64,000 bases of DNA, from NCBI RefSeq assembly GCF_026109735.1, contig NZ_CP069620.1, positions 372,001-436,000 on the forward strand, written 5' to 3'. The stretch comes from Salinimicrobium tongyeongense. GTDB taxonomy: Bacteria; Bacteroidota; Bacteroidia; Flavobacteriales; Flavobacteriaceae. Every line of letters starts with the position of its first letter. Position 1 is the stretch's first letter. Under the pieces are notes generated by a model. It saw only the letters and a program-made list of their open reading frames with translations. It did not search any database and was not told where the DNA came from. Below, piece by piece: positions 25,419-34,266 of the stretch. The position numbers and the translations under genes are program-made.

Positions 25419-26813
25419 CTATTTCCCAACGATTAAACCTATTCTTTTTCTTATTTTTTTGAAAATCTTGCTTAGTTTTGAAGTAACAGAGCGGTTCCTA
25501 AGATGAGAGTTCTCGATCTTGGTTTTATTGACTATATAAGTTTCAAGCACTTTTAGACTTTTGTCACTGCTTAATTTCTTAGTTGTATCCTTTTCAAAAC
25601 TTAAAAGTATTCTCGAGAACTCTTGGGCGGCATTGGAATCGTTAAAATAGATAAAATTGTTTTCCAGTAAATAGCCTAAAAAGAATTTAAAATTTATAAT
25701 CTTTTTAGTTAAATCATTTTTACTATAAAAATCCCTGGATAAATTTTCAAATGTTGCTGGAGAATATTCGTATAAAATGTTCTTCCCATCTAAAATTGTA
25801 GTTCCTAAGGATAATACCGGTTTGCCAAATAGTAACGCATCAAAAATTACCGATGAATTCACAGTGACCACAAAATCTGCAACCTTTAAACATTCATCCA
25901 GTTTTAATTCATCTGTCCAAACGATATTTTCATTTATTCCAATAGCCTCCCGGTAATGTGATACTGAAACCTGCGATTTAGGATGATGTTTCCCTATAAC
26001 AAAGTAATCATCCTTTACTCCATAATTTATAAACCATTGGAAAGCATCTTTATTAGATTTAAAATAGGGACTAAACAATTTGGTTTGGATATCATTGTCT
26101 ACCTGACCAACAAACAGAATTATTTCCTGGCCACTCTTTATTCCAAATTTATCCTTTATATTAATCTGCTCATTTCTGGCCGGCTGTTCCCAAAGTGTTT
26201 CTGATGTGTGAAAATACCAATTTTGATATAACTCCAATCTGTTCGTATATGTAATATCAAAAACTGCATTATCGAATCTAAAGTTAGCAACTGTACTATT
26301 ACCTAAAACACCTTTAGTATCATAAAACCATAAAGATGGCAAAGTTCCTCTCTCCATAAATAACGTTTTGATATTCAGATTTTCACACAATCGGCTAAGT
26401 AATAATTGTCGTGGATCATTTCCATTCCAAACTATAATTAAGCTTGGATCATGAAGATTTATAAGCTTGAGGAAGAAATGCAAATGGTAATGTAAAAATG
26501 ATTCTCTTTGTGATCGTTCTTTTTTATTTCTAGATTTAGGAAACCACCAGTCGAATCTGTCTACCAGTTCCTTTAAATTTAGGGCATACTGCTCAAAATC
26601 CTGTCGTATTATATATTTTTTATAGATGGTATCAAACTGGGTAATACTAACAGGCAGTTGAATTTTTTCAGGATGTAGATTAAATTTCCCCTCTTTATCC
26701 CATCCTAACAATACAAGTCTTGTTTTTTTTGCTTGGAGAATTTTTGAAACTTTATTTATAAATTCAACTTGTTCCTCGGTAAGAAGGCTATGAAGAAATA
26801 ATATTTTATTCAT
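25419..26813 (-). CDS. capsule polysaccharide KpsC/KpsS-like protein
   Basis: 464 residues from the ATG at 26813 (a TTG at 26825 would add four). The N-terminal half has DPSLIIVWNGNDPRQLLLSR then TLFMERGTLPSLWFYDTKG. The C-terminal half has EIILFVGQVDNDIQTKLF, FVIGKHHPKSQVSVSHYRE and ADFVVTVNSSVIFDALLFGK. The HPK-S plus VNSS-x-x-x-DALL-x-GKPV series is the hallmark of the Capsule_synth family. KpsC and KpsS in that family add beta-Kdo to a lipid anchor for ABC-exported capsule. Its position just downstream of an ABC exporter in transcription order agrees with such a role, though the product sugar is not proven. Confidence 0.7.
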   Translation of the reverse strand: MNKILFLHSLLTEEQVEFINKVSKILQAKKTRLVLLGWDKEGKFNLHPEKIQLPVSITQFDTIYKKYIIRQDFEQYALNLKELVDRFDWWFPKSRNKKERSQRESFLHYHLHFFLKLINLHDPSLIIVWNGNDPRQLLLSRLCENLNIKTLFMERGTLPSLWFYDTKGVLGNSTVANFRFDNAVFDITYTNRLELYQNWYFHTSETLWEQPARNEQINIKDKFGIKSGQEIILFVGQVDNDIQTKLFSPYFKSNKDAFQWFINYGVKDDYFVIGKHHPKSQVSVSHYREAIGINENIVWTDELKLDECLKVADFVVTVNSSVIFDALLFGKPVLSLGTTILDGKNILYEYSPATFENLSRDFYSKNDLTKKIINFKFFLGYLLENNFIYFNDSNAAQEFSRILLSFEKDTTKKLSSDKSLKVLETYIVNKTKIENSHLRNRSVTSKLSKIFKKIRKRIGLIVGK

Positions 26814-26825
26814 TGGATAAGACAA

Positions 26826-27046
26826 TTTTCTATTCTTAAATTCTTCTCATACTAAGACAACAAATCCGTTGAAGAATAATATTCTCATTATTAAGTACAA
26901 GTTCTAAGTTTTAAAATCGAAAAAACTTTATTATTAAGAGGGTAAATGTTTTAGCAATGAATTGTTATCATAATAAATTTTCTCCCATGATGACCATATT
27001 TTAAATGGCTATGAGAACCTAAGAGCCATTTCTTATAATAATGATC
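26826..27046. other. 221-bp AT-rich gap in the cluster
   Basis: No convincing gene or RNA. One 24-codon minus-strand stretch at 26934-27008 reads PFKIWSSWEKIYYDNNSLLK and ends in TAA. It may be a gene scrap but has no start or ribosome binding site. The rest is AT-rich with no terminator-like hairpin noticed. Confidence 0.4.
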
Positions 27047-27964
27047 TTAGATTTTTTTTCTAAAAATCTTTTTTTTGAGTGAATTTATTTTACTTAATAT
27101 TTTCGACTCTTTTTTAATTGTATTTATGGTCGGAAATTCACCATACCTTTCAATCAAGACCTGTAAATTTGTTTCATTCCAGTCATTTAATAGACTCCCC
27201 AAATGATTCTTAATTTTGATAATATGATCGTCATTTAAAGCTTTTCTCTCAAAATGCTTACTTTGATTGGTTTCTATAATATTTGCATTAAAGGTATTTG
27301 GAATTAGTAAAAAGCTTGAAATTTTTTCAAGAATAATTTTAGTATCAAACAAACATAAATCCTCGTATTTTATATGCAAAATTTGTTGCGATTCATTTTT
27401 TACAACAGAATTCCAACCATGAATCCATTCGTTTAATGATTCTTCTAGTGTAGAAGTGAGGGTCCAAGTATCTTTGCCTTTTAGGCGGTTTTGATATCTA
27501 ATCAGCATAGAGTTAATAACGTCCAATGGATGCCTACTAATGTGGATGATTTTTATTGGTTTTTCAACAACATTGCTGAATTCTTCAAAGTCAACAAAAT
27601 AGTACCTAGGCAATTTGTCGCCTACAATAAGAGGATTAACTTTCCCCAAAGCTCTTGCATTTTGTTGGTACAAAAATGCAGCAACACCATTTAAAGAATT
27701 CTTTTTCTGTAATGTTTGATCTAATATATCCTTATTTGTCCAAGTTTCCTTGACACCTTTATTCCGCTCAAAGTTTGAGTTTATACGGTAAAATTCATTT
27801 TCTTTAAAAAAAGCTTTTTTAAGAATGTTTAAAATTTGAGGTAAATTATGTTCATTAGTTAAAAAAATGTTCGGGTGGCTATTTAGAAGGAGAGCCATAA
27901 GAGTAGTACCCGATCTAGGTGAACCTCCAACAATTAACCAATCTTGATCTAAATTATCCTCCAT
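27047..27964 (-). CDS. sulfotransferase family protein
   Basis: 305 residues. WLIVGGSPRSGTTLMALLL (residues 9-27) is the 5'-phosphosulfate-binding loop of PAPS-dependent sulfotransferases. GDKLPRYYF (115-123) matches the conserved substrate-side KLP-x-Y segment. IKIIHISRHPLDVINSMLI (137-155) is the 3'-phosphate-binding motif with R144 and S152. The enzyme moves sulfate from PAPS to a hydroxyl group, here most likely of the exported glycan. The start overlaps the end of the ABC ATPase gene by 16 bases, so both should be co-translated. Sulfated glycans are common in marine Flavobacteria. Confidence 0.85.
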   Translation of the reverse strand: MEDNLDQDWLIVGGSPRSGTTLMALLLNSHPNIFLTNEHNLPQILNILKKAFFKENEFYRINSNFERNKGVKETWTNKDILDQTLQKKNSLNGVAAFLYQQNARALGKVNPLIVGDKLPRYYFVDFEEFSNVVEKPIKIIHISRHPLDVINSMLIRYQNRLKGKDTWTLTSTLEESLNEWIHGWNSVVKNESQQILHIKYEDLCLFDTKIILEKISSFLLIPNTFNANIIETNQSKHFERKALNDDHIIKIKNHLGSLLNDWNETNLQVLIERYGEFPTINTIKKESKILSKINSLKKKIFRKKI

Positions 27965-29169
27965 TTACCTTCTATAATTATTGGGGCTCTAAAATGATTT
28001 AACCCTTCAACTTTAATTTTTGTCATATTTTGGTACCATAAAACCTGTTCCTTTCCCTTGTGATTGTATATTACCACTGAGACATAATATTCACCAGGAG
28101 TTAAATAAATACTGTCAATTTCCAGTTGGAGTTTCTTTTTACCATTCATTATTCCATCATTGAAAGCAAAATGATTGAAACAGATTGGTAGCTGATCACT
28201 GGATAAAATATTAAAGTAAAAACCTCCATTTGTAAATTTAAAATTGTTAACTGACAAATCAAACTCATAACTCATTCCTTCTAAAGTAGTAACGGACATA
28301 GAATTTAAAAAATTTTCAATACTGACACCGGGAACGTTGAATTTAATAGTCCGATGTTCTTGTGATGAATCATGTAAATAGTCGTTTATACCTTCTCCAA
28401 TGTTTTTGAAAATTGTAGAATTTCCTCTTTTTAAATGTAATATAAAGGTTGAAATGCGGCTGACAGATGGCATACTATGACTAACATAGATGATTGCGCA
28501 ATTATTTAATAATTTGGAAATCCTATCATAACATTTTGCTCTGAATTTGACATCACCCACAGCTAAAACCTCATCAATAAATAACACATCAGGTTCCATT
28601 TGAGCAGCAACTGCAAAACCGAGCCTCACTTTCATCCCACTACTGTAATGTTGTACGGGCATATCAATAAATTCCTGTATTTCCGCAAAGTTGATGATCT
28701 CTTCTACTTTTTCATTAATTTCTTTTCGAGTAAAGCCTAGAATTGCCCCATTGTTATAGATATTTTCTCTCCCGGTAAGAATGGGGTTAAATCCGGCGCC
28801 GAGTTCTATTAAGGCTCCTACTCTGCCTTTTATAGTTACTTTTCCGGCATCAGGTTTTATGAGACCGTTTAGGATCTTTAGCAAAGTAGATTTCCCGGCA
28901 CCGTTATGTCCAATGAGCCCAAGGCATTCCCCTCGGCGCAACTCAAAAGAAATATCTTTTAAAGCCCAGAACTCCTTATCGCGTAGATGCCTTTCTGGCT
29001 TACTTCCAAAAAAATTATCCACTAGGTCCTGGACCCCATACCAAAGGCTGGTTTTAAGGTCTTTGCAGAACTTCTTAGAGAGGCTCTCTACCTTAACGAG
29101 GACTTCTTCTTCCTCTGACCCCGTTTTCACGAATTCTGACGAATTGTTGCGGATTTCTTTATCTACCAC
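27949..29169 (-). CDS. wzt: polysaccharide ABC exporter ATPase with C-terminal Wzt-type domain
   Basis: 406 residues with GTG start. Walker A is GHNGAGKST (residues 87-95), the signature YSSGMKVRL (175-183), Walker B DVLFIDE (194-200) and the switch histidine H231. The GRVGALIELGAGF loop before the signature is typical of the Wzt/TagH/KpsT group that energises O-antigen and capsule export. Residues about 260-406 are a beta-rich domain like the Wzt C-terminal carbohydrate-recognition domain (KFNVPGVSIENF, then EYYVSVVIYNHKG). It pairs with the permease gene 185 bp upstream. The C-terminal domain would bind the end-capped glycan. Confidence 0.9.
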   Translation of the reverse strand: MVDKEIRNNSSEFVKTGSEEEEVLVKVESLSKKFCKDLKTSLWYGVQDLVDNFFGSKPERHLRDKEFWALKDISFELRRGECLGLIGHNGAGKSTLLKILNGLIKPDAGKVTIKGRVGALIELGAGFNPILTGRENIYNNGAILGFTRKEINEKVEEIINFAEIQEFIDMPVQHYSSGMKVRLGFAVAAQMEPDVLFIDEVLAVGDVKFRAKCYDRISKLLNNCAIIYVSHSMPSVSRISTFILHLKRGNSTIFKNIGEGINDYLHDSSQEHRTIKFNVPGVSIENFLNSMSVTTLEGMSYEFDLSVNNFKFTNGGFYFNILSSDQLPICFNHFAFNDGIMNGKKKLQLEIDSIYLTPGEYYVSVVIYNHKGKEQVLWYQNMTKIKVEGLNHFRAPIIIEGKWRII

Positions 29170-29354
29170 TGGTACGGAATATTTTGCCGGTTTATGCGGA
29201 TTGAGTGGGAGTAAAAATAGGAAAATAAAAGGGAGATTAACACAAGATTATAAAGGAGATTGTATGCGGCCGGTCGGCAGACTTGGGCTATGGGTTTACA
29301 GTGACGCCACTACACCAGTATTGCTGTGGTCCGTTGATCTCGCAAAGCTTGTCA
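29170..29354. other. unusual 185-bp gap between ABC permease and ATPase genes
   Basis: Elsewhere the cluster is tightly packed. This gap has no long frame that matches a known family and no clear hairpin terminator. It could hold a leader or an internal promoter for the ATPase and the genes after it. Nothing in it was recognised. Confidence 0.4.
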
Positions 29355-30194
29355 CTAGTTGCGTTCCACAAGTATGGGAATAGAAATACGGTACATCACT
29401 AACCCAATAAAGAACAAAGGAATACAGCCTGCCATTAGCACGAGGTAATATGAAAGATATTCCGGTTGTGCCCCCACCAGCAGGTTCCGTCCTGTCAAAA
29501 TCAGAGGGGTAAATGGATTGACGAGCATAATGGTTTTCATAATTCCCGTTTCCGGAATGGCATATACCACAGGGGTAATATACATTAAAAAGCTAAACCC
29601 CATACTGAGGATTTTCCCCACATCATTGTACAACATACTTATAGGTGTTAGAAACAAGCCCATGGTCACTCCAAAAAGCACAGCACTTAAAATCACTAAA
29701 GGCAATAATAACAAGCTCCAGTGAAAACCCAGCCCAAACAGGAACACAAAAGCAATAAGCAGAAAGATTTTTACCGAGGAGTTGAAAAGTAATTTATAGA
29801 TCCCAGAGATAATAAGTGCTTCTTTAGGAAAATTGATCTTACTCAACAATCCCTTTGCTGCTTTTGTACTTGCTGTAGGGGAGTTGATAGCCTCCGTAAT
29901 AATAGACCAGAGTAGTGTTCCAGAAAAAGCAAAAACTGGATAAGGAGTGCCGGTATCTGTGACCCGAATAGTTCCCGATATATTCAAAAATACCCAAACC
30001 GCCGCAGTAGCCAAGGGAGTAATAAATAACCAGATAATCCCGAAATAGGATTGCCTGTACTGCGCCTTAATATCTCTCTCTGCCAGTTGCCTGGCAAGGA
30101 ACCTGGAATTATAAATATCCTGCAGGCTCTCTCTTAAGACTTTCCCGGGACTTAGGTTATTTCCTTTTTGATAAACCCTAACATTAGGTTCCAT
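29355..30194 (-). CDS. wzm: polysaccharide ABC exporter permease
   Basis: About 279 residues from the ATG at 30194 (a TTG at 30200 would add two). RQLAERDIKAQYRQSYFGII, followed by WLFITPLATAAVWVFLN, is the characteristic start of ABC2-type Wzm/TagG/KpsM permeases. Six membrane segments follow, with FLMYITPVVYAIPETGIMK and MLVNPFTPLILTGRNLLVG near the end. It forms the channel that takes lipid-linked glycan across the inner membrane, together with the ATPase downstream. It is the first gene of the long minus-strand unit, behind a 250-bp divergent intergenic region. Confidence 0.9.
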   Translation of the reverse strand: MEPNVRVYQKGNNLSPGKVLRESLQDIYNSRFLARQLAERDIKAQYRQSYFGIIWLFITPLATAAVWVFLNISGTIRVTDTGTPYPVFAFSGTLLWSIITEAINSPTASTKAAKGLLSKINFPKEALIISGIYKLLFNSSVKIFLLIAFVFLFGLGFHWSLLLLPLVILSAVLFGVTMGLFLTPISMLYNDVGKILSMGFSFLMYITPVVYAIPETGIMKTIMLVNPFTPLILTGRNLLVGAQPEYLSYYLVLMAGCIPLFFIGLVMYRISIPILVERN

Positions 30195-30442
30195 AATCAA
30201 ATTTTAAGCTATTATTCGTGCATAGATTGGGAGTTCAAAATAACAACATTATTTTGAAAACACTCCCAAATTATACTCCTTCTAATAGACGTTTATTTTG
30301 GATATTGATAACAACCTTAAACTGATTCTTAAATAAAAAATTAGCTTTGAGATGAATTCACAATTTTGCAATTATCAAATTGTCTATTTTCGATTAATAA
30401 AATCTGTATTAGATTGCATCCCCAACCCGAACAAACCTTGAA
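30195..30442. promoter_or_regulatory. divergent intergenic region at the head of the cluster
   Basis: 248 AT-rich bases between the permease (minus) and the exostosin-like gene (plus). On the minus strand TATAATTTGG near 30270 resembles the Bacteroidota -7 element TAnnTTTG with one extra base, but no good -33 element was seen. On the plus strand no convincing element was identified. The main promoter of the 30-kb cluster is expected here. Confidence 0.35.
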
Positions 30443-31525
30443 ATGAAAGATTTTTTAAAACGGAGCAAAAACCACCTGTGGTGCAGCCATATGTACCAAC
30501 AAATCCAGAGGAGAAGTAAAAAAAAACTTCAGGAAAAAAGTACCGGCTCTGTGATCTTAAAAATTTCTGACCCTGCCATTTATCATAGATATTTTTATAC
30601 TCTTATTAAATTTTTTTCGATAGAGGGATATGCAATTTACTATCCGGAATGTGATCTTGCTCATTTTAATAAGATTTTTTACCGCAGGAATACTCAGCCC
30701 TGGAATTATTTTAACCTTATTTTTAAGGAAGGCCTTGTTTTATTAGGAGAAATGCCTACAAATAAGGATTTTTTTGAACTCAATGACGGCAACATTAGCC
30801 GGGATTATTACTTTTTAAACCAGGAGAGAAAAGAATATTCCTACCGAATCCCCATGACCATGCATCCCCTTTTCTACCATTTAGATTACTGGAAAACACC
30901 GGTAAAGATGAATCATAAAAGAAAAAGATCGGTATTTTTCAGCGGAAATTTAAGTTCCGGCCCTTACCAGAATTTTAAAAAAGAGATTTTCAAACAGGAA
31001 AATCGGACAGAAATTTGCCATTTCCTAAAAGAAGGTTCTTTATATAAGGAAATAGAAAAAGTTGAAAATTTAGAAGAATACATTAAAAGTGAGGAAGATT
31101 TTCGAGTAATCATGATTGATTCTGTTAAGTCAAACATTAATATGCCGCTACTTCGGCCAACATTAAGTTCTTTTAATTTCTTCCTTGCCTTACCTGGATT
31201 CCTAGTACCTCATTGTCATAATCTAATAGAAGCCTTATCATCAGGTACGATTCCGATTATTCATAAAAATTATGCTGCAGTAATGACTCCTCCTTTATTA
31301 AATTTAGAAAATGCGATAGTTTTTGATGATCTTGAAGATCTGGTTGAAAAAATTCAATATGCCTTTAACTTGGATGATGAGACAATTTTAAAAATGAGAA
31401 AAGCTGTTCAATTTTATTATAAAACGAATTTAACTCCTTCCAGTGTGATAAAAAAGATCTTATCTAATAAAGAAAATTCATTCTACCTACAGGCTGAACA
31501 AAACAGTCTAAGGCAAACCCTATAA
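30443..31525 (+). CDS. exostosin-like glycosyltransferase (putative)
   Basis: 360 residues with ATG start. The N-terminal half has no recognised motif beyond FYRRNTQPWNYFNLIFKEG. The C-terminal half contains FFLALPGFLVPHCHNLIEAL, then SSGTIPIIHKNYAAVMTPPL and ENAIVFDDLEDL. This follows the exostosin (GT47) donor-domain layout: P-x-x-x-x-x-x-x-EAL-x-x-G-x-(V/I)P(V/I)I. It is likely a GT-B transferase of the surface glycan. It is transcribed away from the ABC exporter. Its last codons overlap the tail of the converging methyltransferase by six bases. Confidence 0.55.
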   Translation: MKDFLKRSKNHLWCSHMYQQIQRRSKKKLQEKSTGSVILKISDPAIYHRYFYTLIKFFSIEGYAIYYPECDLAHFNKIFYRRNTQPWNYFNLIFKEGLVLLGEMPTNKDFFELNDGNISRDYYFLNQERKEYSYRIPMTMHPLFYHLDYWKTPVKMNHKRKRSVFFSGNLSSGPYQNFKKEIFKQENRTEICHFLKEGSLYKEIEKVENLEEYIKSEEDFRVIMIDSVKSNINMPLLRPTLSSFNFFLALPGFLVPHCHNLIEALSSGTIPIIHKNYAAVMTPPLLNLENAIVFDDLEDLVEKIQYAFNLDDETILKMRKAVQFYYKTNLTPSSVIKKILSNKENSFYLQAEQNSLRQTL

Positions 31526-32386
31526 CTTCATGTCATTAGATTTAATAGGGCTTTTGTAAAGTATCAACTGACTCCTCGAAGACCAACGACCTAAATTAAA
31601 TGGCAAATATTTTTCAGTTCTTAGCGCCCATTGCCTGAATCGGTTCCGTTCTTCACCAATAGGCATCAATCTACTAAAACGCTCCAGAGAACCTACCGGA
31701 ACAGTCTCCACCTCCCTAAAAAATTCCTTTCCTGCTTTTTCAAAATGTTTTGAACTAAAGCTACGCTCGGGGTGCGGGTCGTTTTCTTTCCATTCCTTAA
31801 AAGCCACTCTCTCGAATTTGGAGGGTCGCCCTTTTACCGGGATATGCCATCGCAGCTCGTCCAGTAGCAGAGAGTTAACAGCAGGCTCAAAAAAGCGAGC
31901 CTCGCCCCCGGGTTTTAAGAGTCGGGCAGTTTCTTTTAAAAACAATTTTTCCACAGGTAAGGTAAGATGATGTAAGAATGCCTTGCCAATAACGAAATCA
32001 AATGAGGCTGAAGCCAGGTTGTTCTTTAGGAAATCCCCTTCCACGAAGACTATTGGGTATTTAAAATCATAGTTTTCATTTAATTTATTAACGATCTCAC
32101 CACTGGCCGCCGCAATATCATTCGCATAAACCTCTGCCCCCAGGGCAGCCATTACCGCAGCATTCACACAATCTCCGCAACCCATTTCAAGCACCCTTTT
32201 CCCTATAATTCTATTTTGAAAATCTCTTTGATACATGGCAAACCAGCTGGTATCTGTTGTAGTGGCAGAAGCAAGAAAAGCATCGAGATTGTTTATCCAG
32301 GACAGGATATTCTGAATGTTATAATTAGCATATAACCTCTCATAATGCTCCCTGTTCTTTTTTTGATTTTGGTCTTCTTTATTCAT
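31520..32386 (-). CDS. class I SAM methyltransferase, module copy 1
   Basis: 288 residues. RVLEMGCGDCVNAAVMAALG is the SAM-binding motif I, VYANDIAAASGEIV is motif II and FVIGKAFLHHLTLPVEKLFL is the post-motif. LLKPGGEARFFEPAVNSLLL ends the Rossmann core. The gene at 40892-41734 is a full-length paralogue with the same signature words. It lies 27 bp downstream of a pyruvyl transferase gene, and that gene pair is likewise repeated in the second copy. The methyl acceptor is presumably a sugar of the glycan. Confidence 0.85.
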   Translation of the reverse strand: MNKEDQNQKKNREHYERLYANYNIQNILSWINNLDAFLASATTTDTSWFAMYQRDFQNRIIGKRVLEMGCGDCVNAAVMAALGAEVYANDIAAASGEIVNKLNENYDFKYPIVFVEGDFLKNNLASASFDFVIGKAFLHHLTLPVEKLFLKETARLLKPGGEARFFEPAVNSLLLDELRWHIPVKGRPSKFERVAFKEWKENDPHPERSFSSKHFEKAGKEFFREVETVPVGSLERFSRLMPIGEERNRFRQWALRTEKYLPFNLGRWSSRSQLILYKSPIKSNDMKL

Positions 32387-32413
32387 AAAGTGGAAATGGG
32401 CATTTTAAGTTTT

Positions 32414-33310
32414 TCAATAATCCTGACCCTCATTCAACTTATTTATGATCTCCAGAGGAAAAGAATTTAACAAACCCTGCTGTAATTCTTTTATATTATT
32501 TCCAGTAGGTAAGGTCGCATCATATTTGCCAAGAACCTCCAGTTCTTCTATACTCTTTTTGATTTCCAGCTTTTTGGGAGTCGTATTTTCAAGAGCTACA
32601 GATTCAAAGTAATCAATAAATTTGATTCCATTTCCAAAAAGCTTTCCCGAAAATTCTACCCACACAGAAGGAATGTTATACGCATGGGAAATAATTAAAC
32701 CATGCAGGGAGGAGGAGATCGTTAACTGGCACTCTGTGATTTGTTTAGTAACTGCTTCCACATCCAGGGTCATCATGTCAATGACTGTAATTTCTTCCTC
32801 ATAGCGATAGGCTTCTTTTACTTCTTTGAAATCCAGGTAATGCGGAATAAAGCCTATCCTCCATTTCTTTTTCTTTTGGGGAGAAAGGTACCTGGGTAAC
32901 AATAGAGCAGGATCCCCAAAGACCTCAGGACATTTATAACCAAGGTTTAAGAGATATTCTCTTGTTCTTGGTCCTCTTACTGCCCTGAAATCTGCTTTTG
33001 CAATTTTATGCTTTTGATCTATGATCCCACTGCCCCAGACAATACTATCTTTAGTGGCATGATGAAGAATACTTCCAATTACCAGATAATTCCTCTTATC
33101 CCATTTGTACCAGGACTGTTTTTTGGGATGAACCCACTTTACAGGTCTTCCGGATATTTTCTCCACAATGTAATTGGAAAGCAGATCTCCATAATTCTCC
33201 TTTTCCTTGGAAGCAAACTTCCTTTCACTCCAATAAAATAAAGGAATTGGAGCGCTATTGCCGGAATTAGTTTTTCCTAATGCCACTTGTTTATATTTTG
33301 TCACCTTCAA
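32414..33310 (-). CDS. polysaccharide pyruvyl transferase family protein, module copy 1
   Basis: 298 residues with TTG start. NYGDLLSNYIVEKISGRPVK opens the PS_pyruv_trans fold. VWGSGIIDQKHKIAKADFRA, then VRGPRTREYLLNLGY and GDPALLLPRYL, are the family motifs. CQLTISSSLHGLIISHAYNI is the late S-S-L-H-G motif. Members transfer pyruvate from phosphoenolpyruvate to a sugar as a ketal, or act as glycosyltransferases of the same fold. The gene at 41734-42567 is its paralogue. Which reaction it performs is not settled. Confidence 0.85.
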   Translation of the reverse strand: MKVTKYKQVALGKTNSGNSAPIPLFYWSERKFASKEKENYGDLLSNYIVEKISGRPVKWVHPKKQSWYKWDKRNYLVIGSILHHATKDSIVWGSGIIDQKHKIAKADFRAVRGPRTREYLLNLGYKCPEVFGDPALLLPRYLSPQKKKKWRIGFIPHYLDFKEVKEAYRYEEEITVIDMMTLDVEAVTKQITECQLTISSSLHGLIISHAYNIPSVWVEFSGKLFGNGIKFIDYFESVALENTTPKKLEIKKSIEELEVLGKYDATLPTGNNIKELQQGLLNSFPLEIINKLNEGQDY

Positions 33311-33373
33311 CCTTTACGGCAGGTTTACGGAAGCTTGGTTTTAAGTAAATAGAAATCTTTTTCATAACAACGG

Positions 33374-34159
33374 TTAAAATGAAAACTTATACCAGTCATC
33401 GAATAAAGAAAATTCCTGATGAACTCTTTTATATCCTTTTGAACTTAATAAATTAAAAATTTTTTGCCGCATTGGTGAATAGTTGTGTTCCACAGTAATG
33501 ATCCTGAACTTATATTTATTAAAATCAAAATGCTCTAAAATTTCGAGTTCACTTCCCTCCGTATCTATTGAAAGATAATCAATAATTTCAGGAGCTTCAT
33601 ATTTTTCCAATAAGGCCATTAAGGATAAGGTTTCAACTTTATACCGAATCCTTTTTTTTCTTGATTGTTGATGGTAATCGTTGTCACCAAAGCCTTCTAT
33701 GGTTGATAAAGAGGGTTTCTCCACTTCATTAAACTCCACCTCCTGCCCGGAATAAGACCAAACACATTTCTTTTCTATGTGAGAAGATCTATTTTTAAAT
33801 AGAGCTTCATGCCAGCATTTAGCAGGTTCTGCAAGTATTCCCTCCCAACCGAACTCCTTTTCCAACAAAAAAGAATTACTAAAGGATATTCCATCACTTG
33901 CACCAAATTCAACAAAAAAACCTTTTTTCTTAAAATTCAATTCAGATAAGACAAAAAGATCCTGTCTAATTTGAGACCGGGATAACTTTTTACAGGAAAG
34001 ATACTTATATGCGTTTTCTAACGGATACTGCAAGAGAAATTTCCATTCTTCAGCATAAAGTCTGTCACTTTTATATTCGTCCAGCGTTTTGGATCGGACT
34101 ATTTGAAATCCAAGAGGTTTTAAAAAAAACTCAGCAACTCTTCTAAAGATATTTCTCAT
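33374..34159 (-). CDS. FkbM family methyltransferase
   Basis: About 261 residues from the ATG at 34159; an upstream start at 34246 would add 29 residues that do not look conserved. FFVEFGASDGISFSNSFLLE is the SAM-binding motif, LLEKEFGWEGILAEPAKCWH follows, and IIDYLSIDTEGSELEILEHF is the FkbM hallmark (D-x-E-G-x-E). Members O-methylate sugars and other hydroxyl groups. It is divergent from the plus-strand GT-B gene; the intergenic region between the likely starts is about 107 bp. Confidence 0.87.
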   Translation of the reverse strand: MRNIFRRVAEFFLKPLGFQIVRSKTLDEYKSDRLYAEEWKFLLQYPLENAYKYLSCKKLSRSQIRQDLFVLSELNFKKKGFFVEFGASDGISFSNSFLLEKEFGWEGILAEPAKCWHEALFKNRSSHIEKKCVWSYSGQEVEFNEVEKPSLSTIEGFGDNDYHQQSRKKRIRYKVETLSLMALLEKYEAPEIIDYLSIDTEGSELEILEHFDFNKYKFRIITVEHNYSPMRQKIFNLLSSKGYKRVHQEFSLFDDWYKFSF

Positions 34160-34266
34160 TACCCCTATAGATTTTAAGGACAAACATAGTTTTTTATCTT
34201 CACAACTCGTAGAATAATCAATTCTGCCACTAACAGTAGTAATCAATATTAAATTTAAATGTAATA

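Noticed and set aside
26934-27008. Small gene of 24 codons in the gap before the sulfotransferase stop
   Set aside because: No start codon or ribosome binding site and no homologue I can name.
28781-29383. Plus-strand 200-codon open frame
   Set aside because: It lies antisense to the ABC ATPase gene and its upstream gap, has no family motif, and follows the codon pattern of the opposite strand.
31520-31525. Functional antisense control from the overlapping gene tails
   Set aside because: A six-base overlap of converging stops is common and implies nothing by itself.
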